Source: Chitinispirillales bacterium
GTDB taxonomy: Bacteria > Fibrobacterota > Chitinivibrionia > Chitinivibrionales > Chitinispirillaceae
Direction of reading: 5' to 3'
Length of the DNA: 34,913 nt
NCBI GenBank assembly: GCA_031281225.1
Contig: JAITFQ010000007.1
Span: forward strand, 1 to 34,913
The position numbers and the translations under genes were made by a program. Positions 1 to 7,650 of this stretch are shown in pieces (the first letter of the stretch is position 1; each line of letters opens with the position of its first letter). A model generated the notes under the pieces. That model was given only the letters and a program-made list of their open reading frames with translations, made no database searches and had not been told where the DNA came from.

Positions 1-1311
1 CGCAGCATCGTATCGGCCATAGAGAAAAACTACTCAACCGGCCTTGAAGAGATGACGCAGCTTTTGGGCAACGTTGTCGCTCAGCAGGACGATCTCGAGG
101 TCGTGAAGGCGCAGGACGATGCCGACCCGCTGACCGACGAAGAGGGCGCGCAGGTCGTCAAGCTTGTGAACCTGCTTGTCAACCAGGCGATAAGCTCCGG
201 CGCGTCGGATATACATTTGGAACCGCTTGAAAACTACACGAGGCTGCGCTACCGGATAGACGGTGACCTGGTGGAGCAAAACCCTATCCCTCTGCAAATG
301 CGGGCACAGATAACCTCGCGCTTAAAAATCATGTCCGGGATGGATATTGCCGAGCGGCGTAAGCCGCAGGACGGCCGTTTCCGCATCAGGCACGAAGGGC
401 GCGAAATCGACCTGCGTGTGTCGTCGTTCCCTGTGATGACGCGGCTGCGCGGCGTAAACGAAAAAATCGTGATGCGTATCCTCGACCCGCAGTCGATGAA
501 CATATCCATAGACATGCTCGGCTTTCTACCCAAGACGAAGGAGATGTTTGAGGAGACCATCGCCAAACCCGACGGTATCATGCTCGTCACCGGTCCCACC
601 GGTAGCGGAAAGAGTTCCACGCTTTACGCCGCGCTCAAGCGGATTAACGACGTGTCCATAAACATCGTGACGATGGAAGACCCCGTGGAGTTCAACCTCG
701 ACGGTATCGCCCAGGGGCAGATAAATACTGGCGCCGGCTTCACTTTCGCTGCCGGCATGCGCTCCATCCTGCGCCAAGACCCCGATGTGGTGATGATAGG
801 TGAAATGCGAGACGCCGAAACCTGCCAGATGGCGATTCAGGCCGCGCTCACCGGTCACCTTGTCTTCTCGACACTGCACACAAACGATGCCCCCAGCGCG
901 TACACGAGGCTTCTCGACATGGGGATAGAGCCGTTCCTCATCACTTCATCCGTAATCGGCATACTCGCCCAGCGGCTGGTGCGTCGCCTGTGCAAGTGCA
1001 GGGAAGAGTACGACCCCGATCCGACGCTGTTGCAAAGGGTTGGTCTGAAGCCCGGCCTCAAATTCTACAAGACCAAAGGCTGCCGTCTTTGCGGCAATAC
1101 CGGTTTCAAGGGCCGAGTTGGCATCTACGAGTTTTTAGTCCCCGACGAAAACATCAATAACATGGTGATACAGCGCCTGCCGTCCGAGCAGGTCAAAAAC
1201 TACGCGGTGAAACGGGGAAGTTTTGACACATTGCGCCGCGACGGGTTAAAAAAAGTGTTGGATGGGACGACGACGATAGAACAGGTTCTCAGCGCTACGC
1301 AGGATGATTAA
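1..1311 (+). CDS. Type IV pilus / type II secretion assembly ATPase (PilB/GspE family), 5'-truncated by window start
   Basis: Hexameric cytoplasmic ATPase that powers assembly of type IV pili or type II secretion pseudopili. The frame is open from base 1, so the ORF-track ATG at 52 is probably internal and the true start lies upstream. The visible 436 residues hold the Walker A motif GPTGSGKSS (about base 590), the Asp-box-like EDPVEF, a Walker B region (RQDPDVVMIGEMRD) with the following TLHTNDA His-box, and a C-terminal cysteine pair set (CKC ... CRLCG) that forms the zinc-binding metal domain of PilB/GspE/MshE proteins. Family members are usually about 550-570 residues, so roughly the N-terminal 120-130 residues (the N1/MshEN-type domain) are missing. 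PilB and GspE cannot be separated without the neighbouring genes. The gcvT gene follows 36 bases later on the same strand and is functionally unrelated. Confidence 0.93.
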   Translation, partial: RSIVSAIEKNYSTGLEEMTQLLGNVVAQQDDLEVVKAQDDADPLTDEEGAQVVKLVNLLVNQAISSGASDIHLEPLENYTRLRYRIDGDLVEQNPIPLQMRAQITSRLKIMSGMDIAERRKPQDGRFRIRHEGREIDLRVSSFPVMTRLRGVNEKIVMRILDPQSMNISIDMLGFLPKTKEMFEETIAKPDGIMLVTGPTGSGKSSTLYAALKRINDVSINIVTMEDPVEFNLDGIAQGQINTGAGFTFAAGMRSILRQDPDVVMIGEMRDAETCQMAIQAALTGHLVFSTLHTNDAPSAYTRLLDMGIEPFLITSSVIGILAQRLVRRLCKCREEYDPDPTLLQRVGLKPGLKFYKTKGCRLCGNTGFKGRVGIYEFLVPDENINNMVIQRLPSEQVKNYAVKRGSFDTLRRDGLKKVLDGTTTIEQVLSATQDD

Positions 1312-1347
1312 AACAACCCCCAAAACATCAAACGGAGCTGTCCGCTA

Positions 1348-2448
1348 ATGAAAAAAACGCCTATCCACCCACGCCACCTCTCACTTTCCGCCAAAATGGC
1401 GCCTTTTGCCGGCTACGAGATGCCCTTGCATTACGAGGGTTACGGGGTGATCAAGGAGCACGAGGCCGCGCGTACCGGCGCGGCGCTGTTTGACACCTGC
1501 CACATGGGCGTGTTTCATGTCGGCGGGATCGGCGGGCTTTGGGAGCTTGAGACCATGCTCAGTTGCGACATTGAGGATATGAAAGTCGGCGCGTGCCGCT
1601 ACGGGTTCATGTGCAACCACGCCGGAGGGGTGATAGACGATATGATCGTGTACCGGATGAACGATAAGGATTTTATGTTGGTGACAAACGCGGTGAACGA
1701 AAAAAAGGTTCTGTTTCAGCTCAAGAACTACACCGCCGAGTTTACATGGTTTCGAAACGACACGGAGTCCACGGCGAAGATCGACGTTCAGGGGCCAAAA
1801 TCGCCAAAAATTGTGGCGGGGCTTATGCGGGAGCCGATTGACGGGATTAAGTTTTACAATTTCGCCAAGAATTTTTACAGAGACGCTGAGGTGATTGTCA
1901 GCCGCACGGGGTACACGGGCGAGATCGGGTTTGAGGTGTACTGCCCGGTTGAGGCCGCGGGGGATTTTTGGGACGACTGTGTCGCCGCCGGCGCGGTTCC
2001 GGCGGGCCTCGGGGCGCGGGACATACTCAGGCTTGAGATGGGCTTTCCGCTTTACGGCCATGAACTTGGCGAAGACAGAAACGCGGCGCAATCGGGCTTT
2101 TCCCGCGCGTTATCGGGGAAGAAAGATTTTATAGGTTCGGGCGCGGCGCTTGACCCGTTGGCGGCGGGGCAAATTTTGTGCGGGATTAGTTTGGAGGGGC
2201 GCCGCTCGGCGCGTCAGGGGGACGCAGTGTTGGACGGTGGCGGGACGGCGGTTGGCGTTGTGACAAGCGGCAGTTTTTCGCCGTCGCTGGGCCATGCCAT
2301 AGCGCTGGCCTATGTTGATAAAAATTGCGCGGTGGCCGGCACGGCATTGCGGATTGTTTGCGGCAAGGCCGAGATCGCCGGCAAAGCCTGCCAGCCGCCA
2401 TTTTACAAAAACGCGACGGCTCGGGCGGACATTAAATTATATTTGTGA
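1348..2448 (+). CDS. gcvT: Glycine cleavage system T protein (aminomethyltransferase)
   Basis: Transfers the methylene group from the aminomethyl-lipoyl arm of GcvH to tetrahydrofolate, releasing ammonia. The product is 366 residues, about the family length, starting MKKTPIHPRHL with a GGAGC-like ribosome site upstream. Recognisable GcvT blocks are an N-terminal FDTCHMG (usual form FD.SHM), the folate-domain stretch RTGYTGEIGFEVY and GLGARDILRLEMGFPLYGHE. The rest of the system (gcvH, gcvPA, gcvPB) is downstream on the same strand but separated by 711 bases carrying a reverse-strand toxin-antitoxin pair. The last 12 bases of gcvT overlap the 3' end of the antitoxin gene tail-to-tail. Confidence 0.95.
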   Translation: MKKTPIHPRHLSLSAKMAPFAGYEMPLHYEGYGVIKEHEAARTGAALFDTCHMGVFHVGGIGGLWELETMLSCDIEDMKVGACRYGFMCNHAGGVIDDMIVYRMNDKDFMLVTNAVNEKKVLFQLKNYTAEFTWFRNDTESTAKIDVQGPKSPKIVAGLMREPIDGIKFYNFAKNFYRDAEVIVSRTGYTGEIGFEVYCPVEAAGDFWDDCVAAGAVPAGLGARDILRLEMGFPLYGHELGEDRNAAQSGFSRALSGKKDFIGSGAALDPLAAGQILCGISLEGRRSARQGDAVLDGGGTAVGVVTSGSFSPSLGHAIALAYVDKNCAVAGTALRIVCGKAEIAGKACQPPFYKNATARADIKLYL

Positions 2449-2643
2449 AGCTGTCAAAAATTTAACTTCACGAACTTTTTCGTCCCTCTCAAATTCGTTT
2501 ATAATCTGTTTGTCAATTATGTCCTCGTATAATTCTTTCAAGGAATGCTTGATTAATGAGGCCTCATCCCGCTCGTAATAATCGGTCAGGAACGTGACGA
2601 TGTCGCTTTCCGCCTGAGTTAATTCTAGTGATATTACTGCCAT
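2437..2643 (-). CDS. RelB/DUF6290-like antitoxin
   Basis: A 68-residue protein starting MAVISLELTQAE, the look of a ribbon-helix-helix N-terminal beta strand (VISLEL) followed by helices rich in Glu, Asp and Lys. This is typical of RelB/DUF6290-type antitoxins, which bind DNA with the N-terminus and wrap the toxin with the C-terminal tail. Its ATG lies inside the stop region of the upstream toxin gene (10-base overlap), and GGGAGG sits 13 bases before the ATG, so translation is probably coupled. The 3' end overlaps gcvT antisense by 12 bases. The gene is clearly AT-richer than its gcv neighbours, which suggests acquisition. Family assignment rests on pattern and partner only. Confidence 0.75.
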   Translation of the reverse strand: MAVISLELTQAESDIVTFLTDYYERDEASLIKHSLKELYEDIIDKQIINEFERDEKVREVKFLTASQI

Positions 2644-3017
2644 TTTCGGTATATATCCTCCCTTTTGTCCAATGCTATTACAAAAATATTATCATTCTCA
2701 ATATAAAAAACCGCCCTGTATTTTCCTTTACGTAAACGATAGTATATACGACCTGTTTCCTCAGATACCTTTAACTGCTTTATATCAAAAAGAGTTAAAT
2801 CTTTTGTTATACCCACTGCCGTAAAAGCATTGTCAATATTCCGAAAAACCTCATGCGGGATAAGAATTTTACGCACCCTTTTAACGATATCATCAGCATA
2901 TCTTGTCATATTAATAAAATATACGATATGGGTGTTGGCAGAGTCAAACCATTTTTTATTAACGTGGTTTCGTCGGCGCGCCGTTCTGCCATTTTTTGTA
3001 TTAAAATTTGATAACAT
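2634..3017 (-). CDS. RelE/ParE-superfamily toxin (putative mRNA interferase)
   Basis: The C-terminal part reads like RelE: LFDIKQLKVSEETGRIYYRLRKGKYRAVFYIENDNIFVIALDKREDIY, with the successive beta strands and basic residues (Arg/Lys in YRLRKGKYR, KRED) of ribosome-dependent mRNA interferases. The start is uncertain. The frame is open to a TTG at 3020; ATG at 3017 is listed (127 residues). An internal ATG at 2909 would give 91 residues, nearer the family norm of about 85-95, but would lose a possible first beta strand (HIVYFI). No start has a clear ribosome site. A TATAAT box lies about 14-20 bases upstream of the 3020/3017 starts. The toxin is first and the antitoxin second, the reverse of the classic relBE order. 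Confidence 0.75.
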   Translation of the reverse strand: MLSNFNTKNGRTARRRNHVNKKWFDSANTHIVYFINMTRYADDIVKRVRKILIPHEVFRNIDNAFTAVGITKDLTLFDIKQLKVSEETGRIYYRLRKGKYRAVFYIENDNIFVIALDKREDIYRKWQ

Positions 3018-3033
3018 CAACGGAATGATGTAT

Positions 3034-3039
3034 ATTATA
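3034..3039 (-). promoter_or_regulatory. Putative -10 box of the toxin-antitoxin promoter
   Basis: On the minus strand the sequence reads TATAAT, a perfect sigma-70 -10 hexamer, just upstream of the toxin reading frame. The -35 position (about 3057-3063) is only a weak match (TTCTCC-like). If used, transcription would begin near 3027 and the longest toxin start would be nearly leaderless. Confidence 0.4.
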
Positions 3040-3159
3040 CGGGAAAATGGAATACATGGAGAAAAAAGCGGTGGCGTTTTTTCATAGTTTTATAGAACAT
3101 ATTATCTACGGGCGGCGTGACTGGCGGCGCCTTTTACGGGAAGGGAGACGGGAAGTACA

Positions 3160-3540
3160 ATGATTCCAGACGGTCTGAAATACTCAAAATCACACGAGTG
3201 GGTTAAGTTGGATGGCGGCGTGGCCACGGTTGGTATAACCGATCACGCTCAGGATACCTTGGGCGACATTACGTTTGTTGAACTGCCCAAGGTCGGCGCG
3301 GGCCTCACGAAAGAGGGCGAGGCGGGCGTTATCGAGTCGGTTAAGGCGGCGAGCGATCTGCTCTCGCCGGTTACGGGGGAGGTTGTGTCGGTGAACGGCA
3401 CAATTGAGATGGCGCCGGAAAAGATTAACAGCGACCCGTACGGCGGCGGCTGGCTTTACACGGTTAAGATTGCGGATATGTCGGAGGTCGATGGGTTGAT
3501 GGACGCGGCGAGTTACGGCAAATATTTGGAAACTTGCTAA
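3160..3540 (+). CDS. gcvH: Glycine cleavage system H protein (lipoyl carrier)
   Basis: Small lipoylated shuttle that carries the aminomethyl group between the P, T and L proteins. The product is 126 residues, standard length, beginning MIPDGLKYSKSHEWV. The lipoyl-lysine is K62 in the characteristic ESVKAASD motif, and the C-terminal block NSDPYGGGWLYTVKI is typical. The purine-rich leader GGGAAGGGAGACGGGAAG supplies a ribosome site. The stop codon abuts the ATG of gcvPA with no spacer, so the H and P genes are one operon. The leader upstream (about 3060-3159) is where expression would have to restart if the reverse-strand toxin-antitoxin pair blocks reading from gcvT; no convincing promoter is visible there. 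Confidence 0.97.
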   Translation: MIPDGLKYSKSHEWVKLDGGVATVGITDHAQDTLGDITFVELPKVGAGLTKEGEAGVIESVKAASDLLSPVTGEVVSVNGTIEMAPEKINSDPYGGGWLYTVKIADMSEVDGLMDAASYGKYLETC

Positions 3541-4914
3541 ATGAGCTATGTATCAATAACGCCCGAACAGCGGCAGGAGATGCTGCGCGTTTGCGGGGTG
3601 TCGGCGATTGGTGAGTTGTTTGCGGACGTCCCAGCGTCTCTAGCCCCGCCGGCGGATGAGTTTTGGGAGACGGGCGGGCTCTCGGAGCTTGAGGTTTTGG
3701 CGGAGTGCGAGCGGCTCACGTCTAAAAACCATACCGCGGCCATGACGTCGTTTTTAGGCGGCGGGTTTTACGACCACTACATCCCGGCGGCGATCGACGC
3801 GATAACCTCGCGAAGCGAATTTTACACATCCTACACGCCCTACCAGCCGGAACTCTCGCAGGGAACGCTGCAAGCGATTTATGAGTATCAGTCGCAGATA
3901 TGCAGGCTGACCGGAATGGAGATATCAAACGCGTCGCTGTACGACGGGGGGACGGCGATATTTGAGGCGTGCAACATGGCGGCCGCGCATACGTCGCGGC
4001 GCAAGATCGTTGTTGACAAAGGTGTCAATCCGATATACAGGAAAATGCTGCGGGCGCATTCGGCGGGCTTGGATATTGAGATCGTTGAAATACCGGTTTT
4101 GGGCGGCGGCAGTTTGGACAGGGGCGGCTTTGCCGGGGCTGTTGATGATAGCGCCGCGGCGGTTGTTTTGCAGAATCCGAATTTTTTCGGAATTGTCGAT
4201 GACCATTCGGATATTGTCGATAAATGCAAAGAAAAGGGCGTGATGACGATTCAGTCGGTTTATCCTGTCGCTTTGGCATTGATAAAAACTCCGGCGGAGC
4301 AGGGGTTTGACATCGCGGTGGGGGAGGGGCAGTCGCTTGGGATTCCGTTGTCGTTCGGCGGCCCTTATCTGGGTTTCATCGGGACAAAAAAAACACTGGT
4401 TCGCAGGATGCCGGGGCGGATCGCTGCGCGGGCGGAGGATGTGAACGGCAAGCCGGGATTCGTCCTGTCGTTGCAGGCGCGGGAGCAGCATATAAGGCGG
4501 GAGAAGGCGACGTCAAACATCTGTACAAACAGCGCCCTCTGCGCGTTGCGCGCGCATATCTATCTCTCGCTGATTGGCAAAGAGGGGTTGACGGAGGTCG
4601 CGTCGCTCTGCCACAATAAGGCAATCTACGCGCGCGAGCGTATAGGGTCGGTACCGGGCGTGAAAGTTTCAAAGCAGCCGATTTTTAATGAGTTTTTGGT
4701 TGAGCTGCCGATGGGCGCGTTGGAGTGTGTCAGGGCGCTTGCCGGCGTCGGCGGCGGGTTCGCCGCGGGTATTCCGGCCGGGCTTTTCGGGGGCGATTGT
4801 TTTGGCGCCGGCGTTAATACCGATAACATGCTTATCGTAGCGGTTACGGAGAAACGGACAAAAGAAGAGATCGACAGTTTCGTTGACAATCTGGCGCAGG
4901 TAATAAAATTATGA
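3541..4914 (+). CDS. gcvPA: Glycine dehydrogenase (decarboxylating) subunit 1 (P-protein alpha)
   Basis: N-terminal half of the split P-protein; with GcvPB it forms the PLP enzyme that decarboxylates glycine and loads the aminomethyl group onto GcvH. The product is 457 residues, close to the usual 440-450. Family blocks include the FLGGGFYDHYIPAAIDAI region, YTPYQPELSQGTLQAIYEYQ, NASLYDGGTAIFEA and SFGGPYLGFIGT with RMPGRI. It starts immediately after the gcvH stop and ends in a 4-base ATGA overlap with gcvPB, consistent with translational coupling of the two subunits in equal amounts. Confidence 0.96.
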   Translation: MSYVSITPEQRQEMLRVCGVSAIGELFADVPASLAPPADEFWETGGLSELEVLAECERLTSKNHTAAMTSFLGGGFYDHYIPAAIDAITSRSEFYTSYTPYQPELSQGTLQAIYEYQSQICRLTGMEISNASLYDGGTAIFEACNMAAAHTSRRKIVVDKGVNPIYRKMLRAHSAGLDIEIVEIPVLGGGSLDRGGFAGAVDDSAAAVVLQNPNFFGIVDDHSDIVDKCKEKGVMTIQSVYPVALALIKTPAEQGFDIAVGEGQSLGIPLSFGGPYLGFIGTKKTLVRRMPGRIAARAEDVNGKPGFVLSLQAREQHIRREKATSNICTNSALCALRAHIYLSLIGKEGLTEVASLCHNKAIYARERIGSVPGVKVSKQPIFNEFLVELPMGALECVRALAGVGGGFAAGIPAGLFGGDCFGAGVNTDNMLIVAVTEKRTKEEIDSFVDNLAQVIKL

Positions 4915-6380
4915 AAATAATATTCGAAAAATCAATAAAAAACCGCCGCGGCGTTACCCTGCCGAAAAATGATGTGCCTGTTAACGCCGCCATCCCCGAA
5001 AAATACGCGCGTAAGTCCCCGCCGGAGCTTTGCGAAATTTCGGAGCTCGACGCGGTACGCCATTTTACCGCCCTGTCGCGGAAAAATTACGGCGTGGACA
5101 CGAATTTCTACCCGCTCGGCTCCTGCACGATGAAGTACAACCCCAAAATCTGCGAAAAAATAGCGGGTATGGGCGGGTTCGCGGGCATACACCCGGTATT
5201 CGGGCGGCTGATTATGAATAACGGCGCGTCGTGGACGCACGGGGCTATGACGGTTCTCCACAACCTTGAAGACCTGCTCTGCCGTATTACCGGTATGGAC
5301 GCGTTTACCTTGCAGCCGATGGCCGGCGCGCACGGGGAGTTTACGGGGATGGCGGTTATCGCGGCGTATCACCGCAAAAAGGGTAACCGCAAGACGGTGG
5401 TGCTAATCCCCGACGAGGCGCACGGCACGAACCCGTCGTCGGCCGCGGCGGCCGGGTATAAGGTCAGGACGGTGCCGACCGATCCAAAGACGGGTATTTT
5501 GGAGATTGAGGCGCTCAAGGCGGCGATGGACGAGAACGTGGCGGCGGTGATGATGACGAATCCGAATACGCTGGGGCTTTTTAACCCGCGGATCAAGGAG
5601 ATCGCCGATATCGCCCATTCGTACGACGCGCTTTTGTACTACGACGGGGCGAACCTGAACGCGATAATGGGCAAGTTCCGCCCTGGCGACGGCGGGTTTG
5701 ATGTCGTGCACCTGAATCTGCACAAAACTTTCGGTACGCCGCACGGCGGCGGGGGGCCGGGGGCGGGGCCAGTGGGGGTGAAAAGCATTTTGGAACCGTT
5801 TTTGCCGGTACCGAGGCTGGCGGCGAAATCGTCCGCGGGCAAAACCGGCGCGCATTTTGAGTTTAGTGACGATTATCCCGACTCAATCGGCCCCGTCGCC
5901 CCGTTCTACGGCAATTTTTCGGTGTGCCTCAAAGCATACGTTTATATATTGATGATGGGCGGCAAGGGGCTAACCGAGGTGAGCGAACAGGCGGTTTTGA
6001 GCGCAAACTATATCATGCACTCGCTGAAAGATTACTACGATGTCCCGTTTTTGAAGACCTGTATGCACGAGTGCGTCCTCACCGCCAAGCGTCAGGCGGA
6101 GCGCGGCGTGGGCGCGGCGGACATCGCGAAGGGGCTGATCGACAGGGGGATACACCCGCCGACTGTCTACTTCCCGTTGGTCGTGAAGGAGGCTTTGATG
6201 ATCGAGCCGACGGAGACGGAGAGCAAGGAGACGCTCGACGAGTTCATCGCGGCGATGATCGATATCGCCAAATGCGCTGAAACAGATCCGGAATCGCTGA
6301 AACGGGCGCCGGTTACGACCCCGCTGGGGCGGCTGAACGAGGCGAAGGCGGCCAAGGATATGGACGTGGCGTTTTTGTGA
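4911..6380 (+). CDS. gcvPB: Glycine dehydrogenase (decarboxylating) subunit 2 (P-protein beta)
   Basis: C-terminal half of the split P-protein carrying the pyridoxal-phosphate lysine, K272 in the motif NLHKTFGTPHGGGGPG. Other conserved blocks are YPLGSCTMKYNPK near residue 67, GAHGEFTGM, DEAHGTNPSSAA and YDGANLNAIMG. Length 489 residues matches the family. It overlaps gcvPA by 4 bases (ATGA). It is the last gene of the gcv cluster; a separate promoter for the next gene begins 19 bases after its stop. No L-protein (lpd) or lipoate ligase gene is in the window. Confidence 0.97.
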   Translation: MKIIFEKSIKNRRGVTLPKNDVPVNAAIPEKYARKSPPELCEISELDAVRHFTALSRKNYGVDTNFYPLGSCTMKYNPKICEKIAGMGGFAGIHPVFGRLIMNNGASWTHGAMTVLHNLEDLLCRITGMDAFTLQPMAGAHGEFTGMAVIAAYHRKKGNRKTVVLIPDEAHGTNPSSAAAAGYKVRTVPTDPKTGILEIEALKAAMDENVAAVMMTNPNTLGLFNPRIKEIADIAHSYDALLYYDGANLNAIMGKFRPGDGGFDVVHLNLHKTFGTPHGGGGPGAGPVGVKSILEPFLPVPRLAAKSSAGKTGAHFEFSDDYPDSIGPVAPFYGNFSVCLKAYVYILMMGGKGLTEVSEQAVLSANYIMHSLKDYYDVPFLKTCMHECVLTAKRQAERGVGAADIAKGLIDRGIHPPTVYFPLVVKEALMIEPTETESKETLDEFIAAMIDIAKCAETDPESLKRAPVTTPLGRLNEAKAAKDMDVAFL

Positions 6381-6399
6381 TTTTATTTACAAAAAACAC

Positions 6400-6428
6400 T
6401 TGCATTTTTTTCTGAAATCCTGTATACT
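6400..6428 (+). promoter_or_regulatory. Sigma-70 type promoter TTGCAT-N17-TATACT
   Basis: A -35 TTGCAT (6400-6405) and -10 TATACT (6423-6428) are separated by exactly 17 bases, upstream of the first exported paralog at 6507. The downstream segment ATAATAGGGCGGTGCT is shared almost exactly with the promoter of the second paralog at 6961, showing that promoter and gene were duplicated together. Confidence 0.75.
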
Positions 6429-6506
6429 GATAATAGGGCGGTGCTGCGGGTGGCGTCCTGACATTTGAGAAGCCAAAATTTAACCCCAAAACATAAGGAG
6501 CAAGCC

Positions 6507-6842
6507 ATGATGCGTATACCTGTGTGGTCAAAGTTAGCAGTAATCGTTGTAGCCGTCGCTGCTTTTTCAGTTTCCGCCCAGCGGAACAGCCGTCAGGTGC
6601 ATACCACCGCGCCGGGCGTGGAGGGCATTATTGAAAATGGCGCGGTTTCAACCGCAAGGGGCGCAGTCAATGCCGCGCACGCTTTCGAGGCAGCGGAGAT
6701 TGTCGGCGGTTTCGGCGACAGGTCAGTTGCCATCATTGATGAATCTACCGTAGACTTTGATCCCCTAACCCTCACCCGTTCATTCAGGGAAGCCCTCAAG
6801 GAGAATGTTGACAGGGAAACTGTCGACAGGCTTTCGAGGTAG
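6507..6842 (+). CDS. Small exported protein, shortened paralog of the downstream SH3-like protein
   Basis: The start at 6507 is chosen because AAGGAG lies 6 bases upstream of it; the ORF-track start at 6465 is too far upstream and lacks one. The 111-residue product begins with a signal peptide (MMRIPVWSKLAVIVVAVAAFSVSA, likely cut after SA). The mature protein keeps only the end of the SH3-like region (APGVEGIIENGAV) seen in the next gene, then a shared C-terminal domain ending in SFREALKENVDRETVDRLSR. Relative to its neighbour it lacks roughly 40-45 residues covering most of the SH3 strands. Function unknown; secreted to periplasm or surface by inference. It has its own promoter and terminator. 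Confidence 0.8.
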   Translation: MMRIPVWSKLAVIVVAVAAFSVSAQRNSRQVHTTAPGVEGIIENGAVSTARGAVNAAHAFEAAEIVGGFGDRSVAIIDESTVDFDPLTLTRSFREALKENVDRETVDRLSR

Positions 6843-6866
6843 GCGGCTTGGGTATGTTATTTTCGC

Positions 6867-6893
6867 GGGGGCGGACAGTGTCCGCCCCTTTTT
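6867..6893 (+). terminator. Rho-independent terminator formed by a GGGGCGGACA palindrome
   Basis: GGGGCGGACA (6868-6877) and TGTCCGCCCC (6879-6888) are perfectly complementary around one central base, followed by five T residues. It lies 25 bases after the stop of the first paralog and should end its transcript. It also belongs to the GTAGGGGCG-type dispersed palindromes seen elsewhere in the window. Confidence 0.8.
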
Positions 6894-6960
6894 GTTTCTT
6901 CATCAATGGCCGGTCCTGTCCCAGCCGCGCCCCCTTCTCAATTTTTTTTTAAAAAAATAC

Positions 6961-6989
6961 TTGCATCTGTGTCCGGCGTTCATTATATT
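6961..6989 (+). promoter_or_regulatory. Sigma-70 type promoter TTGCAT-N17-TATATT
   Basis: TTGCAT (6961-6966) and TATATT (6984-6989) with a 17-base spacer, preceding the second exported paralog. The following TATAATAGGGTGATGCT resembles the first paralog's promoter region. A TATAAT at 6991 would be 24 bases from the -35 box and is therefore less likely to be the -10. Confidence 0.7.
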
Positions 6990-7080
6990 GTATAATAGGG
7001 TGATGCTTGGGTGTTGCCGCAGGCAGCGTTCCGGCATCGGGAAAACAGAAACTAGAAATCAAAAACACAAGGAGCAAGCT

Positions 7081-7572
7081 ATGCGTATACCCATGTGGTC
7101 AAAACTCGCAGTACTCGTCGTCGTCGTTGCTGCCGCTTCGGCTTTCGCCCAGCGGGGTAATCAGCAGATGCAGCCTAGAAGGGCCAATACCGGCATATAC
7201 GCCAACGAAACCCGTGAGGCTTTTGAGCAGCCTGTGGCTACGGTGGGGCCAAACGACATCCTCACAGTTATCGAAACGAGGAGAAGGCACTACAGGGTGC
7301 GTACTGCGTCCGGCGTAGAGGGTTTTGTTGAGAGCAACGCCGTTTCGGCAGCGAGAGCGGCGTCGGGTGGCGGCGGCGGGGGCAGGGGCGGAGCTAGCAC
7401 AGCTTTTGCTTTTGAAGCTGCGGAAGTTATCGGCTATTTGGACAACCCCACACCGGTGTTTATTATCGACGTGGATGGTATGGATTCCGACCCTATAACG
7501 CTTGACCGTTCGTTCAGGGAAGCCCTCAAGGAAAACGTCGACAGGGAAACCGTTGAGAGGCTGACACGGTAG
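7081..7572 (+). CDS. Exported protein with bacterial SH3-like domain
   Basis: The start is placed at 7081, where AAGGAG precedes the ATG by 6 bases, rather than at the ORF-track start of 6805, which would read through the promoter and terminator. The product is 163 residues with a signal peptide ending ASAFA-QR. Residues about 35-85 resemble a bacterial SH3 (SH3b) fold: a short strand-rich stretch VGPNDILTVIETRRRHYRVRT followed by SGVEGFVESNAV, where the G-[WF]-V step is typical. A glycine-rich linker (SGGGGGGRGG) leads to a C-terminal domain shared with the upstream paralog (SFREALKENVDRETVERL). SH3b domains often bind cell wall or protein ligands, but no specific role can be assigned. Confidence 0.85.
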   Translation: MRIPMWSKLAVLVVVVAAASAFAQRGNQQMQPRRANTGIYANETREAFEQPVATVGPNDILTVIETRRRHYRVRTASGVEGFVESNAVSAARAASGGGGGGRGGASTAFAFEAAEVIGYLDNPTPVFIIDVDGMDSDPITLDRSFREALKENVDRETVERLTR

Positions 7573-7623
7573 TTTTTGCTGCGATTATACGATGTATTTT
7601 ACGTATTTACAAATAGGTAGTCT

Positions 7624-7650
7624 GTAGGGGCGAGCACAGTTCGCCCCTAC
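7624..7650. repeat. GTAGGGGCGA palindrome at convergent gene ends
   Basis: GTAGGGGCGA (7624-7633) pairs perfectly with TCGCCCCTAC (7641-7650) across a 7-base loop. It sits between the convergent exported-protein gene and the histidine kinase gene and overlaps the kinase stop codon. It lacks a T-tract on either side, so terminator activity is uncertain. It is one member of the dispersed family described in the findings. Confidence 0.8.

Noticed and set aside
1312-1347. Possible glycine riboswitch before gcvT
   Set aside because: The gap after the PilB/GspE gene is only 36 bases, too short for a glycine aptamer, and the gcvH leader shows no recognisable aptamer.
1381-2091. 236-codon minus-strand ORF opposite gcvT
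   Set aside because: Shadow frame of gcvT; His/Arg/Val-rich composition with no domain signature.
2312-2578. Plus-strand ORF spanning gcvT end and antitoxin
   Set aside because: Different frame from gcvT, no ribosome site, overlaps two better-supported genes.
3925-4491. 188-codon minus-strand ORF opposite gcvPA
   Set aside because: Antisense shadow of a clear GcvPA gene.
6805-7080. Upstream extension of the SH3-like protein ORF
   Set aside because: The extension reads through a terminator hairpin and a promoter; the ATG at 7081 with AAGGAG and a signal peptide is clearly the real start.
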